Shown: piece after piece, positions 1 to 10,383 of the stretch
Numbering within the stretch: the stretch's first letter is position 1
Layout: each line of letters begins with the position of its first letter
Assembly: GCA_030068145.1 (NCBI GenBank)
Contig: JAPJBO010000228.1
Location: 62,001-126,000, forward strand
Length of the DNA: 64,000 nt
Direction: 5' to 3'
From: Diplonema papillatum
Lineage: Eukaryota > Euglenozoa > Diplonemea > Diplonemida > Diplonemidae
Notes under the pieces: model-generated
Database searches by the model: none
What the model was told of the DNA's origin: nothing
What the model saw: only the letters and a program-made list of their open reading frames with translations
Made by a program: the position numbers and the translations under genes

Positions 1-306
1 CTGAACGAGGAACACCCGTCGCAGCGCAGCCGTAGGCCTTTCTGCACCCACAGTGCCAGGGTAGGAGGTTGCTGTACACTCCTGAAGTCGGGCCACATCC
101 TTTCGGCTTTGCAGGATGTTGGCGACTGGGCCACAGAGTCGATGGCCCGCCATTACAGCAAAAAGGTTCTGAAGGAGCCCGATTGTGTAGAGGCTGTGCC
201 GTTCTACAATCCAGTCAGACTGAAGCACCTGTATCGCAGATCCGAGAGCGCTAAGTCCCCGGTGGGCCAGGAGGCGTCGCAGAAAAGACGCCGGAGAAAC
301 AGCTGA
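1..306 (+). mobile_element. Tyrosine recombinase, C-terminal tail (5' part outside the window)
   Basis: The frame is open from the first base to the stop at 304-306. It shows the box II signature of tyrosine recombinases: H-S-x-R-x-G-G near nucleotides 49-69, a following helix, then G-D-W about 20 residues later and an R-H-Y that could hold the nucleophilic tyrosine, followed by a basic tail. Eukaryotic tyrosine recombinases of this kind come from Crypton-like transposons or DIRS-like retroelements; the fragment is too short to choose between them. No terminal repeat is visible inside the window. The match rests on the motif pattern only. Confidence 0.6.
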
Positions 307-851
307 CGCCAAGGGGCCTCGCTCCGGCCTCCGCGGTGTTTTTCTAGTTCTAAGGCGGACAGGGGCTGGACACCCAGAGGTTGTGTCTCCTCCTTCGAGT
401 TCCTTTCAACATCCTTTTCCCATCGACAGGTTCTGGGTTTGGCTTCCCTGGTTAGGCAGCGAGCTTCAGATCGGGAACGAACCCAAAGGTTCCCGAAAAC
501 GTCAGAGGTAACACTGCGCTCGATATGCTACCTGCGGCGAACCAGCCGCCAGCCAAACTGCACGTGCCTTGATCACCAAGCAGTTTGCGAAACGTAGCAG
601 CGCGCAGAACGCCGCGTACGCGGCCGCCTCGCCTGACGGCTCGCGTCCCAATGCTCTGCCAACCAGTTAAAGGAAGTGAAACCAGTTGGCAGGAACCCCT
701 GTTTGGGAGAATGGGAGTCGGTCATAAAACATAGGTTAAATTGACATGAGCCTCTCAAGAGAATTTAACTCCCGGTTCAGCTCCAGGTTAGGCTTCAGTG
801 GCCCGAGGGCCACGCGCTACTTAAAAGCAAATAAAACCTCTCCCTGGGCAG
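307..851. other. Intergenic or intronic DNA before the glycine-rich exon
   Basis: No convincing coding exon was found here. The last bases before 852 read as a pyrimidine-rich 3' splice site ending in CAG, so the right part is probably intron. An ATG at 746 opens 13 codons before a possible donor near 787, but its phase does not match the exon at 852. Confidence 0.3.
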
Positions 852-1133
852 GCGGTGGCGAAAGGGAAGGTGAAGCAAGGCTCGCACGGAGGTCCGGGCG
901 CGTTTTATTCGGTCAACGTCAGCGACCTGTTCGGAAAAGGCGCCGCCGGCGGCGGCTTCGGCGGCTTCGGGTTCGCGGGAGGCTTCCCGGGCGGCGGCGC
1001 CGGCGCTGGGGGCACGCAGACCATGCAGCAGGTTGTCGTCAAGCCGGACGGCTCTCGCGTCATGCGGACGACCACCGTCACGTTCGACAAGGACGGCAAA
1101 CCGCATCAGAGCGTCACCGAGAACGCGGTGTGA
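852..1133 (+). CDS. Glycine-rich terminal exon, product unknown (partial gene)
   Basis: An exon of about 93 codons starts after a CAG acceptor at 849-851 and ends at TGA 1131-1133. It has strong G/C bias at third positions. The product has a basic start (K-G-K-V-K-Q-G), a glycine/phenylalanine-rich stretch of about 35 residues, and a polar beta-like tail with the motif T-F-D-K-D-G-K-P. Such Gly/Phe-rich segments occur in type II DnaJ proteins, but no J domain is present and the identity is not established. The only nearby in-frame start is a GTG at 855, so I read this as the last exon of a gene whose 5' exons I could not place. The last codons and the stop are repeated twice downstream. Confidence 0.45.
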   Translation, partial: AVAKGKVKQGSHGGPGAFYSVNVSDLFGKGAAGGGFGGFGFAGGFPGGGAGAGGTQTMQQVVVKPDGSRVMRTTTVTFDKDGKPHQSVTENAV

Positions 1134-1236
1134 CCCTATCAGTGATGCTCTTCAGCAAACTGCACCAGAGCGTCACGAACGCGGTGTGACCTATAGCAAA
1201 CCGCACCAGAGCGTCAACGAGAACGCGGTGTGACAG
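1096..1236 (+). repeat. Three copies of a ~40-bp unit containing the stop codon
   Basis: The end of the glycine-rich exon, including its TGA, is present at 1096-1135 and again in slightly diverged form at 1155-1190 and 1195-1236. Each copy would encode a version of K-P-H-Q-S-V-x-E-N-A-V-stop. The spacers between copies differ. Confidence 0.75.
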
Positions 1237-1240
1237 TATC

Positions 1241-2351
1241 GACATGCTGACTTGAGGCTGTATCGCTGCTTCTTGGCTTCTTGGTGGCTCGAGAACGGCC
1301 TGCCGCTTGACTGGACTCGCTGGAACAGCCACCCGCCCAACCGGTATCTCCAGAGCAGCCGCCAACGTCGTGACGCGAGCGCCATCGGACTTGAAGAGGT
1401 AGATCTGCTGTTTCTGTCACACGCACGCGCAAGGTTGAGCGCATGTTCCTCAACCAAATGCGCGTCAAAGGCGTAAAGGACGGGAAGCCCCGACGTCACG
1501 CACGGTTGAACGTAGACACCGACGGCTTTGCATCGTGTACCGCAGGCAGTCGAAGCGATTGGTGATTGTGGCACCGCAATGTAGAGCTGCCATGGCGTTT
1601 GGCAAGGGCAGTAGCAGAGCAGCAGGAGCAGCCTTGATGCCCGTTTCTTTAAACCGCATACACAAGCTGCCGACGTTCTGGGATGGAAGCTTTGCTCGCC
1701 CTTGTACCTGTCTATTCATAATTCATGAGAAAACGTTGTCTTCTCGTGGCTGTGCCGATCAGTCCGGCGCTGAAGGAAAACGAGAAACATAGATCACAGA
1801 CGATCAACCTTGCGTCGCGTTTTCAACCACTAGACTACTGGCGCTCGATGCCTATGGGTCGAATGGACACCAAGCTTCTTACGTTGAGTATCTATTCCCT
1901 CCGTAATCTGCAGTAGCAGGCCCTTTGTCACCTTCCTAGTCTAGTTTCTTGGCTACCTTGGGTACAGCCTACCCGACATTGATGGGGAACGTAGATTGCT
2001 AGCTTTGTCGCAGTAGACCGTGAACACTTCGCGTCTCCTTTCTTTCGGGTATCTGAACAGAGCAGCAGGCCAGACTCTCGCAGAGTACATCACTCCCCTG
2101 GCGTCTCCTTGTCGTCTGTCTAGTAGTCAGCGTAGTGTAAGTTTGATCAAAGTAGCATCAAGGCAGCCCTTTCGAAGACCAGCAACGCCGCGTGGGTGCG
2201 GGCTTTACATTAATCATCATTCAAACCCCCGATGTTGATTGTCTAGTGCCTGAGGCACAAGCCTTTGCGGGTTCCAACAGACTCTGAGCAGATCCGGGGC
2301 AGGGGTGGGGGGGAGGACGTTGCTGGGAGTCGACGCAAAGAAGAAGAAAAC
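1241..2351. other. Intergenic DNA with one dispersed-repeat fragment
   Basis: I see no gene. Bases 2134-2237 resemble 56160-56290 in the same orientation, with matching blocks around a shared core CGCCGCGTGGGTGCGGGCTT. The final 50 bases before BBS1 are purine-rich and should be its 5' leader. Confidence 0.4.
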
Positions 2352-4742
2352 ATGGCAGACGCAGCGCAGCCTCCTGTAGAGGAGGACGTGGTGCAGGCGC
2401 CCCCGCCACAGGACAAGCAGAAGGCAAAGGACCAGCCTCTATGGCTGGAAGCGTGGTACAACCCGCTCGCAGGCGTGCGCACGTTCAGCAGCTGCATCGA
2501 GTTGGCGGACATCAACGGAAACGGCGACTGGAAGCTGCTCATTGCCGACGGCCAGAGGCGGCTGAAGGTGTTTTCGGGCACGGACCTCGTGCTCGAAAAC
2601 CCACTCCTCGACACCCCCTGCGCGCTCTGCTCCCTCTACACCGACTACAGCGATGCGATCTGCCGACCAGCCATGGCCGTCGCTTCAGGATCGAACGTTT
2701 ACATCTACAAAAACCTGAAGCCGTTCTACAAGTTCTTTCTCCCCTGCAACGAGATCAACCCGGTGGAAGCAGACGTGTGGGCGAACCTTAGGCAGGCCAA
2801 GATTACGACCAACGCTGCTGTGGAACTGCTGGAGCACACTAAAGAAAACGGTGTGACGCTGAGCACGAGGAGCGTCGAGTTGTTGAGTCTTGAGACGACG
2901 GAAGAGCGGGAGAACTACATCGGCGAGTGCAAGAATACGCCGTTGATCCAGCAGACCGTCGTGACCGCGATGACGGTGCTTAAAAAGGACAAAGAAGAGG
3001 CTACTGGGATCGGGTACCTTGTTCTCGGGACTGAGAACAACCGCGTTCTGATCCTCGACTCGCAGTTCCAGATTCTGAAGAAGATTCATCTGGTGTCCGC
3101 CCCAGTGTTCATGTGTGCCTCCGGGCTGTACGACGTGGACTACCGGCTTGTCGTGAGCTGCCGCAATGGCAATATATACACCATCAAAAACGGCGAGCTG
3201 CTGGGCGTCGCCATTGAGCTGGAGTCGCAACCTTGCGGAATGATTCGCGTCGACAAGTCGATCCTCGTCGGGACCATGGGGAACGTGATGCACGCTTACC
3301 ACGTGAAAGGGAAGAAGCAGTACAGCGTCTACTTCCCCGCCCCCATCACCAACATGTGCCCTATTCAGTTGGAGACGTTGCGGGGCACCAAGGCGTGTAT
3401 CATCGCTCTGGCGAATGGAGAAGTCCGTGTGTATAACGGCAAGTCCCTGATTAATACGATGCAGGTGCACGACACGGTATCCGGCCTGAAATACGGTCGA
3501 TACGGTCGAGAAGACAGCACGCTAATCATCACGACGAAATCAGGTGCAATCATCGTCAAAGTGCTCCCGCGTCTCGCGTCGCTTGAAGTCACCAAAGGAC
3601 AGCATACTGGACCGCCTCCTGAGCAGGACATCCCCTTGAAAGTCCCGAAGAAGACGAAGCTTTACGTCGAGCAGACGCAAAGGGAGAAGGATTTCGGCAT
3701 TGAGATGCACAGGGTGTTCCAGCGGGATCTCTGCAAGCTCAGGCTGCAGACGGCTCGAGCGTACGTGAAAATCCTGACAGACGGGCAAGGTCCACTTTCG
3801 TACACAGGCGGCTCCTCCCTTCGCCTCACCGCGCACGTTCAAGGCCTGGGGCCTTTGTTCAAGATCAAGCTCAACATCCAAAACACCGGCCTCAAGGCAC
3901 TCACCTCCATCCCGATCATCTTCACGTACAACAAAACGATCTACCAAATGTGGAAGCCGTCGATGGTAAACCTTTGATTCCCTCTCATTTCTCCTCTTCG
4001 TGCAACCCGCGGAGGCGGCTTACAAAACCCCGGAATTCGCTGCTGCGATACATCTGTCTGATGCCTGCTTCGAATTCGCTTCGAAGTGGATGAAGGCCTG
4101 CAAACCCAAGCGCCACTCACGCACTGCCATTCTGATCCGAACCTTGCGAATCGTGTTATGTCTTTTCGTACGAGTACAAGCGCCACGAGGACATTCCACG
4201 GGGGACGAAGCAGAAGAGGCCAGACCCAGGGGACAAGCAGGCGGTGTGCTTCGTTGCCGCACCTGAGTTTTCAGTCCGTCATGCAAGCTCCGAAACTAAT
4301 GGCCACGGCAGATGGTCTTCTAGTCCCGTAGTGTAGTTGGTGATCTCTCAACGTTTCAGACCCGGAACGAATAGCATTCAACCGCCGCCATTGTCAACAA
4401 GGTACGCTAGCGTTGAGTTATCGAGACATCACAATGCTCAGCGTTTCGCGTCGACCTTCGGGTTTGTTAGTGACAAGCGCGCATGTACGTAGAATCTGGG
4501 CTTGGCATACGATAGACTCGAAACGTCTGTCAGACCGGCGACACATCAAAGCGCAAAACACCAAACAGATTATTCCCGTCCTCGTTCCGTCGCTCGTGTA
4601 CCACTATGAGGTGGCTGTACGCTGCATCGAGGAGTCGGCTGGTTCTGACGTCATCCGCGTCTACGTTTGCTCCGCAAACTCGTCTGTGCCTATTATAACC
4701 GCGCTGGTGAATATGCCCCTTACCGACTTCCTTCTCCCGTAG
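2352..4742 (+). CDS. BBS1: BBS1, Bardet-Biedl syndrome 1 protein, BBSome subunit
   Basis: Exon 1 is 2352-3965 (538 codons, ATG in M-A-D-A-A-Q) and exon 2 is 4569-4742, ending at TAG. The donor is GTAAAC at 3966 and the acceptor follows AACACCAAACAG. Both junctions are phase 0. The joined protein is 595 aa, close to the roughly 593 aa of animal BBS1. Family landmarks include the N-terminal W-L-x-A-W and D-I-N-G-N-G-D-W-K-L segments, the beta-propeller with a helical insertion after K-P-F-Y-K-F, and the C-terminal ear ending L-V-N-M-P-L-T-D. BBS1 is a core BBSome subunit that binds ARL6/BBS3 and helps move membrane proteins out of cilia. Its presence indicates a ciliated organism. Confidence 0.93.
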
Positions 4743-5872
4743 TCCGCGCATACGAAGACAACTTGCTTCAACGGTGAGCGCGTCAGGGGTCGACTGTGCG
4801 CGGTGTTGCCCCTTCGGGAAATTCGTGATATCTGCTATATCATGCTATCTGATGAACACACCGTCTTCTCAAAAGCCCTGCGCAAGGTGTTGAGAATCGT
4901 TCGCGCGCCTGCAAAAGCGTTAGTTTTTTGGGCGCGGACGTTGGCTTCTTTGGGCCCGCACGCGACGCCACTGATTGTTATCTGTCGCCGGCTTTCAGTA
5001 CGAAGTATTCCCGACATCGCCGGTCTCAAATCGCCACGGCAGCGCACCAAACCTTGCTGGCACACCGGCCTCAGCCTGCGGGCTCTGGTCTCAGGCACGA
5101 AGACAAAGAAAAAGATACGGAAATAAAAAAAGAAGCGCAGTTTCGGCACGACCCGAAACCCCCCTTTCTTTTCTTCTCTTCTTCTGGTACTTCTCCCCTC
5201 AGCCCTCATACTATTCTCTTCTCGTAACTGTAAACGATGCCCCGCGTTGCACCTTTTCTTTACTGCAAATCATCTTGCGCAATGACGTGAAGGCTCAACA
5301 GGCGTAGACAGCATGTTTCACGCCCAGCACGCAACATACAAAGGGTTCTTTGCCAAGCTTGTTTGACCTGTTTGCATTCAGCTGCTGCCGACGTGTCTCT
5401 GTAGCTTCAACAAGGATGCGCATCTGAGGAGACAGTTAGCGGTTCTCGCAAAAGACTGCAAGACAGGGGGCCGCAGTCGCCCCTCGGTTGGAGATGGTGC
5501 TGACTCTGCTGAGGGGTCAGAGGAGGGAGACTGAACGCAGCCAGCACGTGTCTTTGCGGACGATGTATTTGTGCTGCACCCCGTCTCCGGTACGGCACGC
5601 ACACGTGTCACACTACTTTGAGGTCGTGGAAGTCGCCAGCTCCGAATCACGAAGGAGGAGAAAGTGCAGTATCCTCACACAGAGTAGACGGGGCACTGCT
5701 TGACGGATCGATGCAAGAATATACATTGCACGAACAAAGCAAGCAACAAGAGTGCCATGGCAAGGGCTGCAACCCGCCTGTGGCTCGAGAACTCAAGAAA
5801 TATGGGTGTTACACATCACAAATCTACAGTCGGAAAACACATATATGATTCTACATATGTAACGCGCTCGCC
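4743..5872. other. Intergenic DNA between BBS1 and the UBAC2-like gene
   Basis: No gene recognised. An A-rich patch near 5100-5130 contains AATAAA and could serve as the BBS1 polyadenylation region. Open frames here lack third-position G/C bias and family similarity. Confidence 0.35.
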
Positions 5873-7168
5873 ATGTTCCACAGCATTTCGGTGAAGTACC
5901 GCCCGGTTGTCGCTGGGTGGACCTTTGTGACGTGCCTAGGCTCGCTGATGAACGGCCTGCAGTGGGAGCCGTCGTACCCAGTCGACATCGCGGACATTAT
6001 CATCTCCCCGTCACTGTCGCAGCTGTGGCTGGTTTGCACGCTGCCGTTTTACTTCCACACCGCCGGCGAGCTTCTGTTCAGCACCGCCCTCCTCGCCACC
6101 GCGGCTTCCGCCTTGGAAGTCCAGTGGGGCTCCGTGAAGACCCTCCGGTTCTGCGCATCCGCGCAGTTCATCGCGTGGACGGTCCGCCTGCTGCTGTTCC
6201 AGATGTTTTCGGGGTACGGAACCGTGCTGCCCGGGCCGTACTTCGTCATTTTCGCGTTTGCCGCAGTTTGCCTCTCGCAGTCCCCGAAGGCGCTGCCGTT
6301 GAGCGTGTACGATCTCATCCTCGACCACCGGTCTCTGGTTCTGCTCTTTGCCGTTCAGGTCTGCCCCGACGAAAGTCTTCTGCAGGCTTCTAACCAATTC
6401 GGGTGTACATGCCTACAGCTTGTGGTTGTGGCACCGTGATTCCCACGCATTGTACACGAACGCACCCGGGAACAGAATTGCTGTGCGTGTCCGAAAGGTA
6501 GGTAGTTACGGGTGCGAAAAGGTAGACCCAGCCGTGCCATTCATTCGTTTTCCGATTCGTTTCGAGAAATTGGCCTATTGGGTACCTGCAACCAAACCAC
6601 GAACCACATACAGTTGGCTTCGCTGCACGATTTTGGCCTCGTGATGGCAATCTCGGGAGCAATTGCTGGGATCGCAGCGAACAGCCAAGCCTACAGTCTG
6701 CTTCCATTTCCTGCTGTTCCGACGGTGTGTCTGCAAACTATTAGAATCCACTATCTGACGACCGCTATCCGAAGTAAATGCCATTGCAAAGGAAGCGCCA
6801 CGCGACTCCATCCTTGGAACGCCGTGCACAGTTGACGGCATGGGGGACTCTTTTTTAGAGTTAAGGTTTTTTGAGTGCTAACAATCTTGCGCGTGTCTAG
6901 TGGAATCCCATCTCCGTTTACCATTTGACATACGCGATGCCTCCTATTCCCACTCTTTACGAGGTTGGACAGAGGTTAAATTTTGCAAACATTCAGGCCG
7001 TTTCCCTCTCCTCTGTTTGTACTCCCCCTTCACACCTCACTCACGCACACGCAGCGCATCATCGCCTGGTTCCTGCCTAAGCGGCCCGCGCGCGTTCGCA
7101 TTGTCTCGTCTCGACACCTGCAGACCATGATGCGCCCGAGTTCTGAGTCAACCAGCATCTACTGGTGA
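5873..7168 (+). CDS. UBAC2-like rhomboid pseudoprotease without a UBA domain
   Basis: Three exons are proposed: 5873-6358 (162 codons), 6614-6724 (37 codons) and 7055-7168 (37 codons plus TGA), all phase 0. Acceptors follow CATACAG and CACACGCAG. The 236-aa product has several hydrophobic helices. The stretch G-P-Y-F-V-I-F-A-F-A-A-V followed by S-P-K-A-L-P-L-S-V-Y-D aligns with the fourth and fifth membrane segments of UBAC2, and A-I-S-G-A-I-A-G matches its A-I-S-G-L-M-S-G helix. No rhomboid G-x-S-x serine is visible, so it is a predicted pseudoprotease. UBAC2 acts in the ER membrane in ER-associated degradation. The usual C-terminal UBA domain is absent here. TMEM115- or derlin-like identity is the main alternative; exon 3 is the least certain part. 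Confidence 0.68.
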
Positions 7169-7974
7169 AGAGCTCTGTTTCCTCAATGGCAGAAGAACAT
7201 GCTTTGCCGCGATGTCATACCGAACGTTTGTGGGCACCGCACGGCCATAAGTCTTCCCCCCGTCAGCCTGAACCTGACAGAGAGGGGAAGTTGCTACCGC
7301 GCGTCTTTGTACACCAGACCTCTGTCTAGGTCGAAGGAGCCAATAGAAGGCGGGTGGGACCTGCCTGCTGCCCGGCGCTTTGCTTATGCATCGCATCATC
7401 ACGGCACCCACAATGTATACTGGACCTGGCTTCTCAGTCCATTCCATGTGGTATCTAGCCCGTCTGCCGTTGTTGTTTGTATCCCGCCGGCAAGCATTGC
7501 AACACAATAAAGAGCAGCCCCGCCAGAAAACACGGGGTTTTTCATCCTTTCGAGTCCTGTGTGCTATGGAGCGAGCGCAAGGCAAGCTCAGCGGGAACAG
7601 AAATCTCGCGCTGGACGATCTTCAGTACCGATCCTCGGTGTGCGAAGGCATGGCCTAGCGATCCTTTGGTCTCGCTTCATGTTCAACGGATGCAGCCGGA
7701 TATGACAGAAAGGTTACGACAGGACAGTGTCCGGTTCTCAGAGAACCTGGAGAGAGGGCCAATGCCACCCGCCAGTCTCAGCTTCTAGTTGTGCAACCTG
7801 ACTCACCATGAGGTGGTGGGTTCGCTGCGGAATATCGAGAAAGCTCGGGATCCTTCGACACCCGTTCAACCTGATGACACCGGTCGCCAGATTGGCGGCC
7901 ACGATACTAATCACTCAATCAAAAGGTAGAGAGCACTCTCCGAAGGGAGAGAGGGCTCAAGCCTAAGGCAGGGG
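7169..7974. other. Intergenic DNA upstream of the first F-box gene
   Basis: No gene seen. A short hairpin, CTCTCC-GAAG-GGAGAG, lies at about 7935-7950, shortly before the ATG at 7975. Confidence 0.3.
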
Positions 7975-9477
7975 ATGGCTGCCGATGAGTTCCTCCCAAA
8001 GGACTTGCACCTGCGCGTGCTGTCGTACCTGACTGGGAGCGAGCTGATGCGATGCGGACGGGTGTCCAGCGCCTTCGACGAGGCCGCTCGCGACGAGGCG
8101 GTATGGGAGGCGGTTTGCAAAGCGAAGTGGAGCCGGGGCGACTATTTTGAAGACGAAGCGTGGGTAAATGTTTTGCAGGCAATTAGCGACGCTGTGACAT
8201 CCCCCTTCGCCGCGTACGTGAACTTGTACAAACAGGGATGCCCTCGAAACGGCTGGGCACGGGAGCTGGTGCAGAACGAGGCTGTAACAAGCCTGTTGTC
8301 TGTCTGCGGCACCGGGACAAAGTGCAGATTTCGCGCCAAATGGCAAGCCGGTGATGTCACCAAGGTTTCCTTTGGGGCAGAGGTGACTCAGGACACCGAT
8401 GTCGCCGACCTTGCGTGGGAGCAGGCGTGGGGCATCACGTGGAGCATATTCGGTCGGTTCTCAGATGGAACGAGGAAGCACGAGACCTACGAAACATTTT
8501 CGAGTGGCTTCGATGAAACGGGGGCGTTCTCTTTGTCGAAGGAGTACACAATCGCGTCCTTTATTCCCGCGGACGACGAGGACAAGCGGCTTGTATCCTT
8601 GGGAATACATGCTCGTCCAGCGCTGAGGACACTAAGCGACGTGACGGAACTGGTCGTTGCCGTCTTCGCCACCGACACAATGCAGGAATGTGTTGGCTTC
8701 TCGCTCTTCGCCAAACCCGCCACCAAGTTGCGCGTGATGGCTGACTCTTGCCTTGGGTTCCTTGTCAACCTGGCAGCCCAGAAGCTGAACGCCGTTCTCT
8801 GCAATGTAGTTACGTACCCGATGTCGTGGCATCGGGGATCGTATTACACAGTCTTGGTATGAGCTCTTTCAATGGATTGCTTCCTGCCCGTCTTCGAGAG
8901 TCTTGGTCATCGAGAGAGGGCAACCTTAGACTCGGATCAAGTGTACCTCTGCACTGTATTTACCCCTGTGCAGGACACGCAGCCGGTCCCGCCGAGCAGT
9001 TTTGGGCGGCGCATCGACGACGTCTTCGACACAACGAAAAGCTGCGCGCTGTGCGTGTCAACGACGGGAGCCGAACTGTTCCGCGTCGTCGGCAGCGGCC
9101 AGCTGCTGACGCACGTCAAGCGGTTCGACCCAAAAACGGCCCAGCTGCAATACGTTGCTTCCATGCGCCACGACGCGAGCAGCTCCACGGCTGAGTGGGA
9201 GGCGTTGTGTGTGCAAGCCGCTGAAGACAAGTTCGGCAAGTCAGGCGGCGCGAAGTCCTTCGCAAAAGTCTCATCGGTCGGCAAAGAACCGCCCTTTTTT
9301 GTATCAGCACAGGAAGGAAGCAGAATGGGTGACACCTCAGTATCCCACGGGGACCTGGTTGTCGTCCACCAGGTCCACCGTAGTCGCAGCCTTACCAGCC
9401 CAGCACGCACACAAAATAGCCTCGAGATACTCTCCGTCTTCGCAGATGGGGATCATGATCTCTTGCCGTTCGATTAG
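7975..9477 (+). CDS. F-box protein, short tandem copy (paralogue A)
   Basis: Exon 1 is 7975-8856 (294 codons). A GTATGAG donor is followed by a 117-base intron and an acceptor after CCCCTGTGCAG, and exon 2 starts at 8974; both junctions are phase 0. The N-terminus is an F-box, from L-P-K-D-L-H-L-R-V-L-S-Y-L to W-E-A-V-C-K-A-K-W (residues about 6-50), the motif that binds SKP1 in SCF ubiquitin ligases. A beta-rich region of unknown fold follows. The protein is a close paralogue of the gene at 10384, but similarity stops after G-D-L-V-V-V-H near 9369. The frame then runs to TAG at 9475-9477, giving about 461 aa, unless a CAG/GTCCAC donor at 9373 is used. It lacks the coiled coil and UBX domain of its neighbour, so it is either a shorter functional F-box protein or a truncated duplicate. 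Confidence 0.7.
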
Positions 9478-9940
9478 ATGCGACTCCAGTTTTTTCTGAA
9501 ATGAAGTTAAGCGAAGCACATCCGCCAAATTGTCGCAACAGTGGCTGACACACCCATTCCCAGGATGCGGCTGTGCGCCGGTCAGGAGACATGGTTTGCG
9601 CACTCCAGCTTACACACTCCGTTATTCCGAGCTAGCGATGACTCAGACGGGCACCCAGCTCGTCGTTCACCCGTTGGTACGGTCCGAGGGACGCCTCTCG
9701 TGCAACTTGCTTCTCAGTGTAACTGGGGCTTACTCGATGAATTCGAGCTCCTCCGTGTGTTCGTCATCTAGCCCGAAGCCAACCGGCCAAGCAAACGTAA
9801 GTCACATTTTCCTTGTCCTTTGTGTGAGGAGAGACTACCGAAAGCAGGGCGAGGCAGAGTCGACTAGAGCTGCCAAGCATAGAAAGAACTAAGCAAGAAA
9901 GGATCCTCCGAAGAAGTAGCCTCTCCGAGTGGCTGACTTG
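9478..9940. other. Spacer between the two F-box genes
   Basis: I found no sequence matching the remaining part of exon 2 of the downstream paralogue. A short open frame around 9640-9890 begins M-T-Q-T-G-T-Q-L and is mildly G/C-biased. It could be a 3' exon of paralogue A, but nothing supports it beyond that. Confidence 0.25.
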
Positions 9941-9941
9941 G

Positions 9942-10310
9942 CGGTGAACTCCAGCAACTTTTGCTCGAGTGAAACCAGACTCTCCAAAAGCGGGTGTGCC
10001 ACACCCGGAAATAGGGGTGTGCACACCCTATATCACACCCTATTTCCGGGTGTGGTCACATCCGCACTTGAGGCCGGACTTTAGCTCGAGCAAAAGTTGC
10101 TGGAGTTCACCGTGCAATAGAGTGTGCACACCCTATATCACACCCTATTTCCGGGTGGGGTCACATCCGCACTTGAGGCCGGACTTTAGCTCGAGCAAAA
10201 GTTGCTGGAGTTCACCGTGCAATAGAGTGTGCACACCCTATTTCCGGGTGTGGTCACATCCGCACTTGAGGCCGGACTTTAGCTCAGCAAAAGTTGCTGG
10301 AGTTCACCGT
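9942..10310. repeat. Foldback element with three tandem ~105-bp units
   Basis: A 28-bp arm at 9942-9969 (core GAACTCCAGCAACTTTTGCT) is repeated as its perfect reverse complement at 10085-10112 and 10190-10217, and nearly so at 10283-10309. Three direct units of 105, 105 and about 93 bp carry a motif with CACACCCTATTTCCGGGTG, itself close to palindromic. The left half is an inverted, internally deleted unit. The architecture suits a foldback or MITE-type non-autonomous DNA transposon. No transposase is present. Confidence 0.75.
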
Positions 10311-10383
10311 GTACATGAACACAAGAAACCTGCCTTTGGAAAAAAGAAAAGGAAAACAAAGGAAGTAGCACCGGTCTTCGAAA

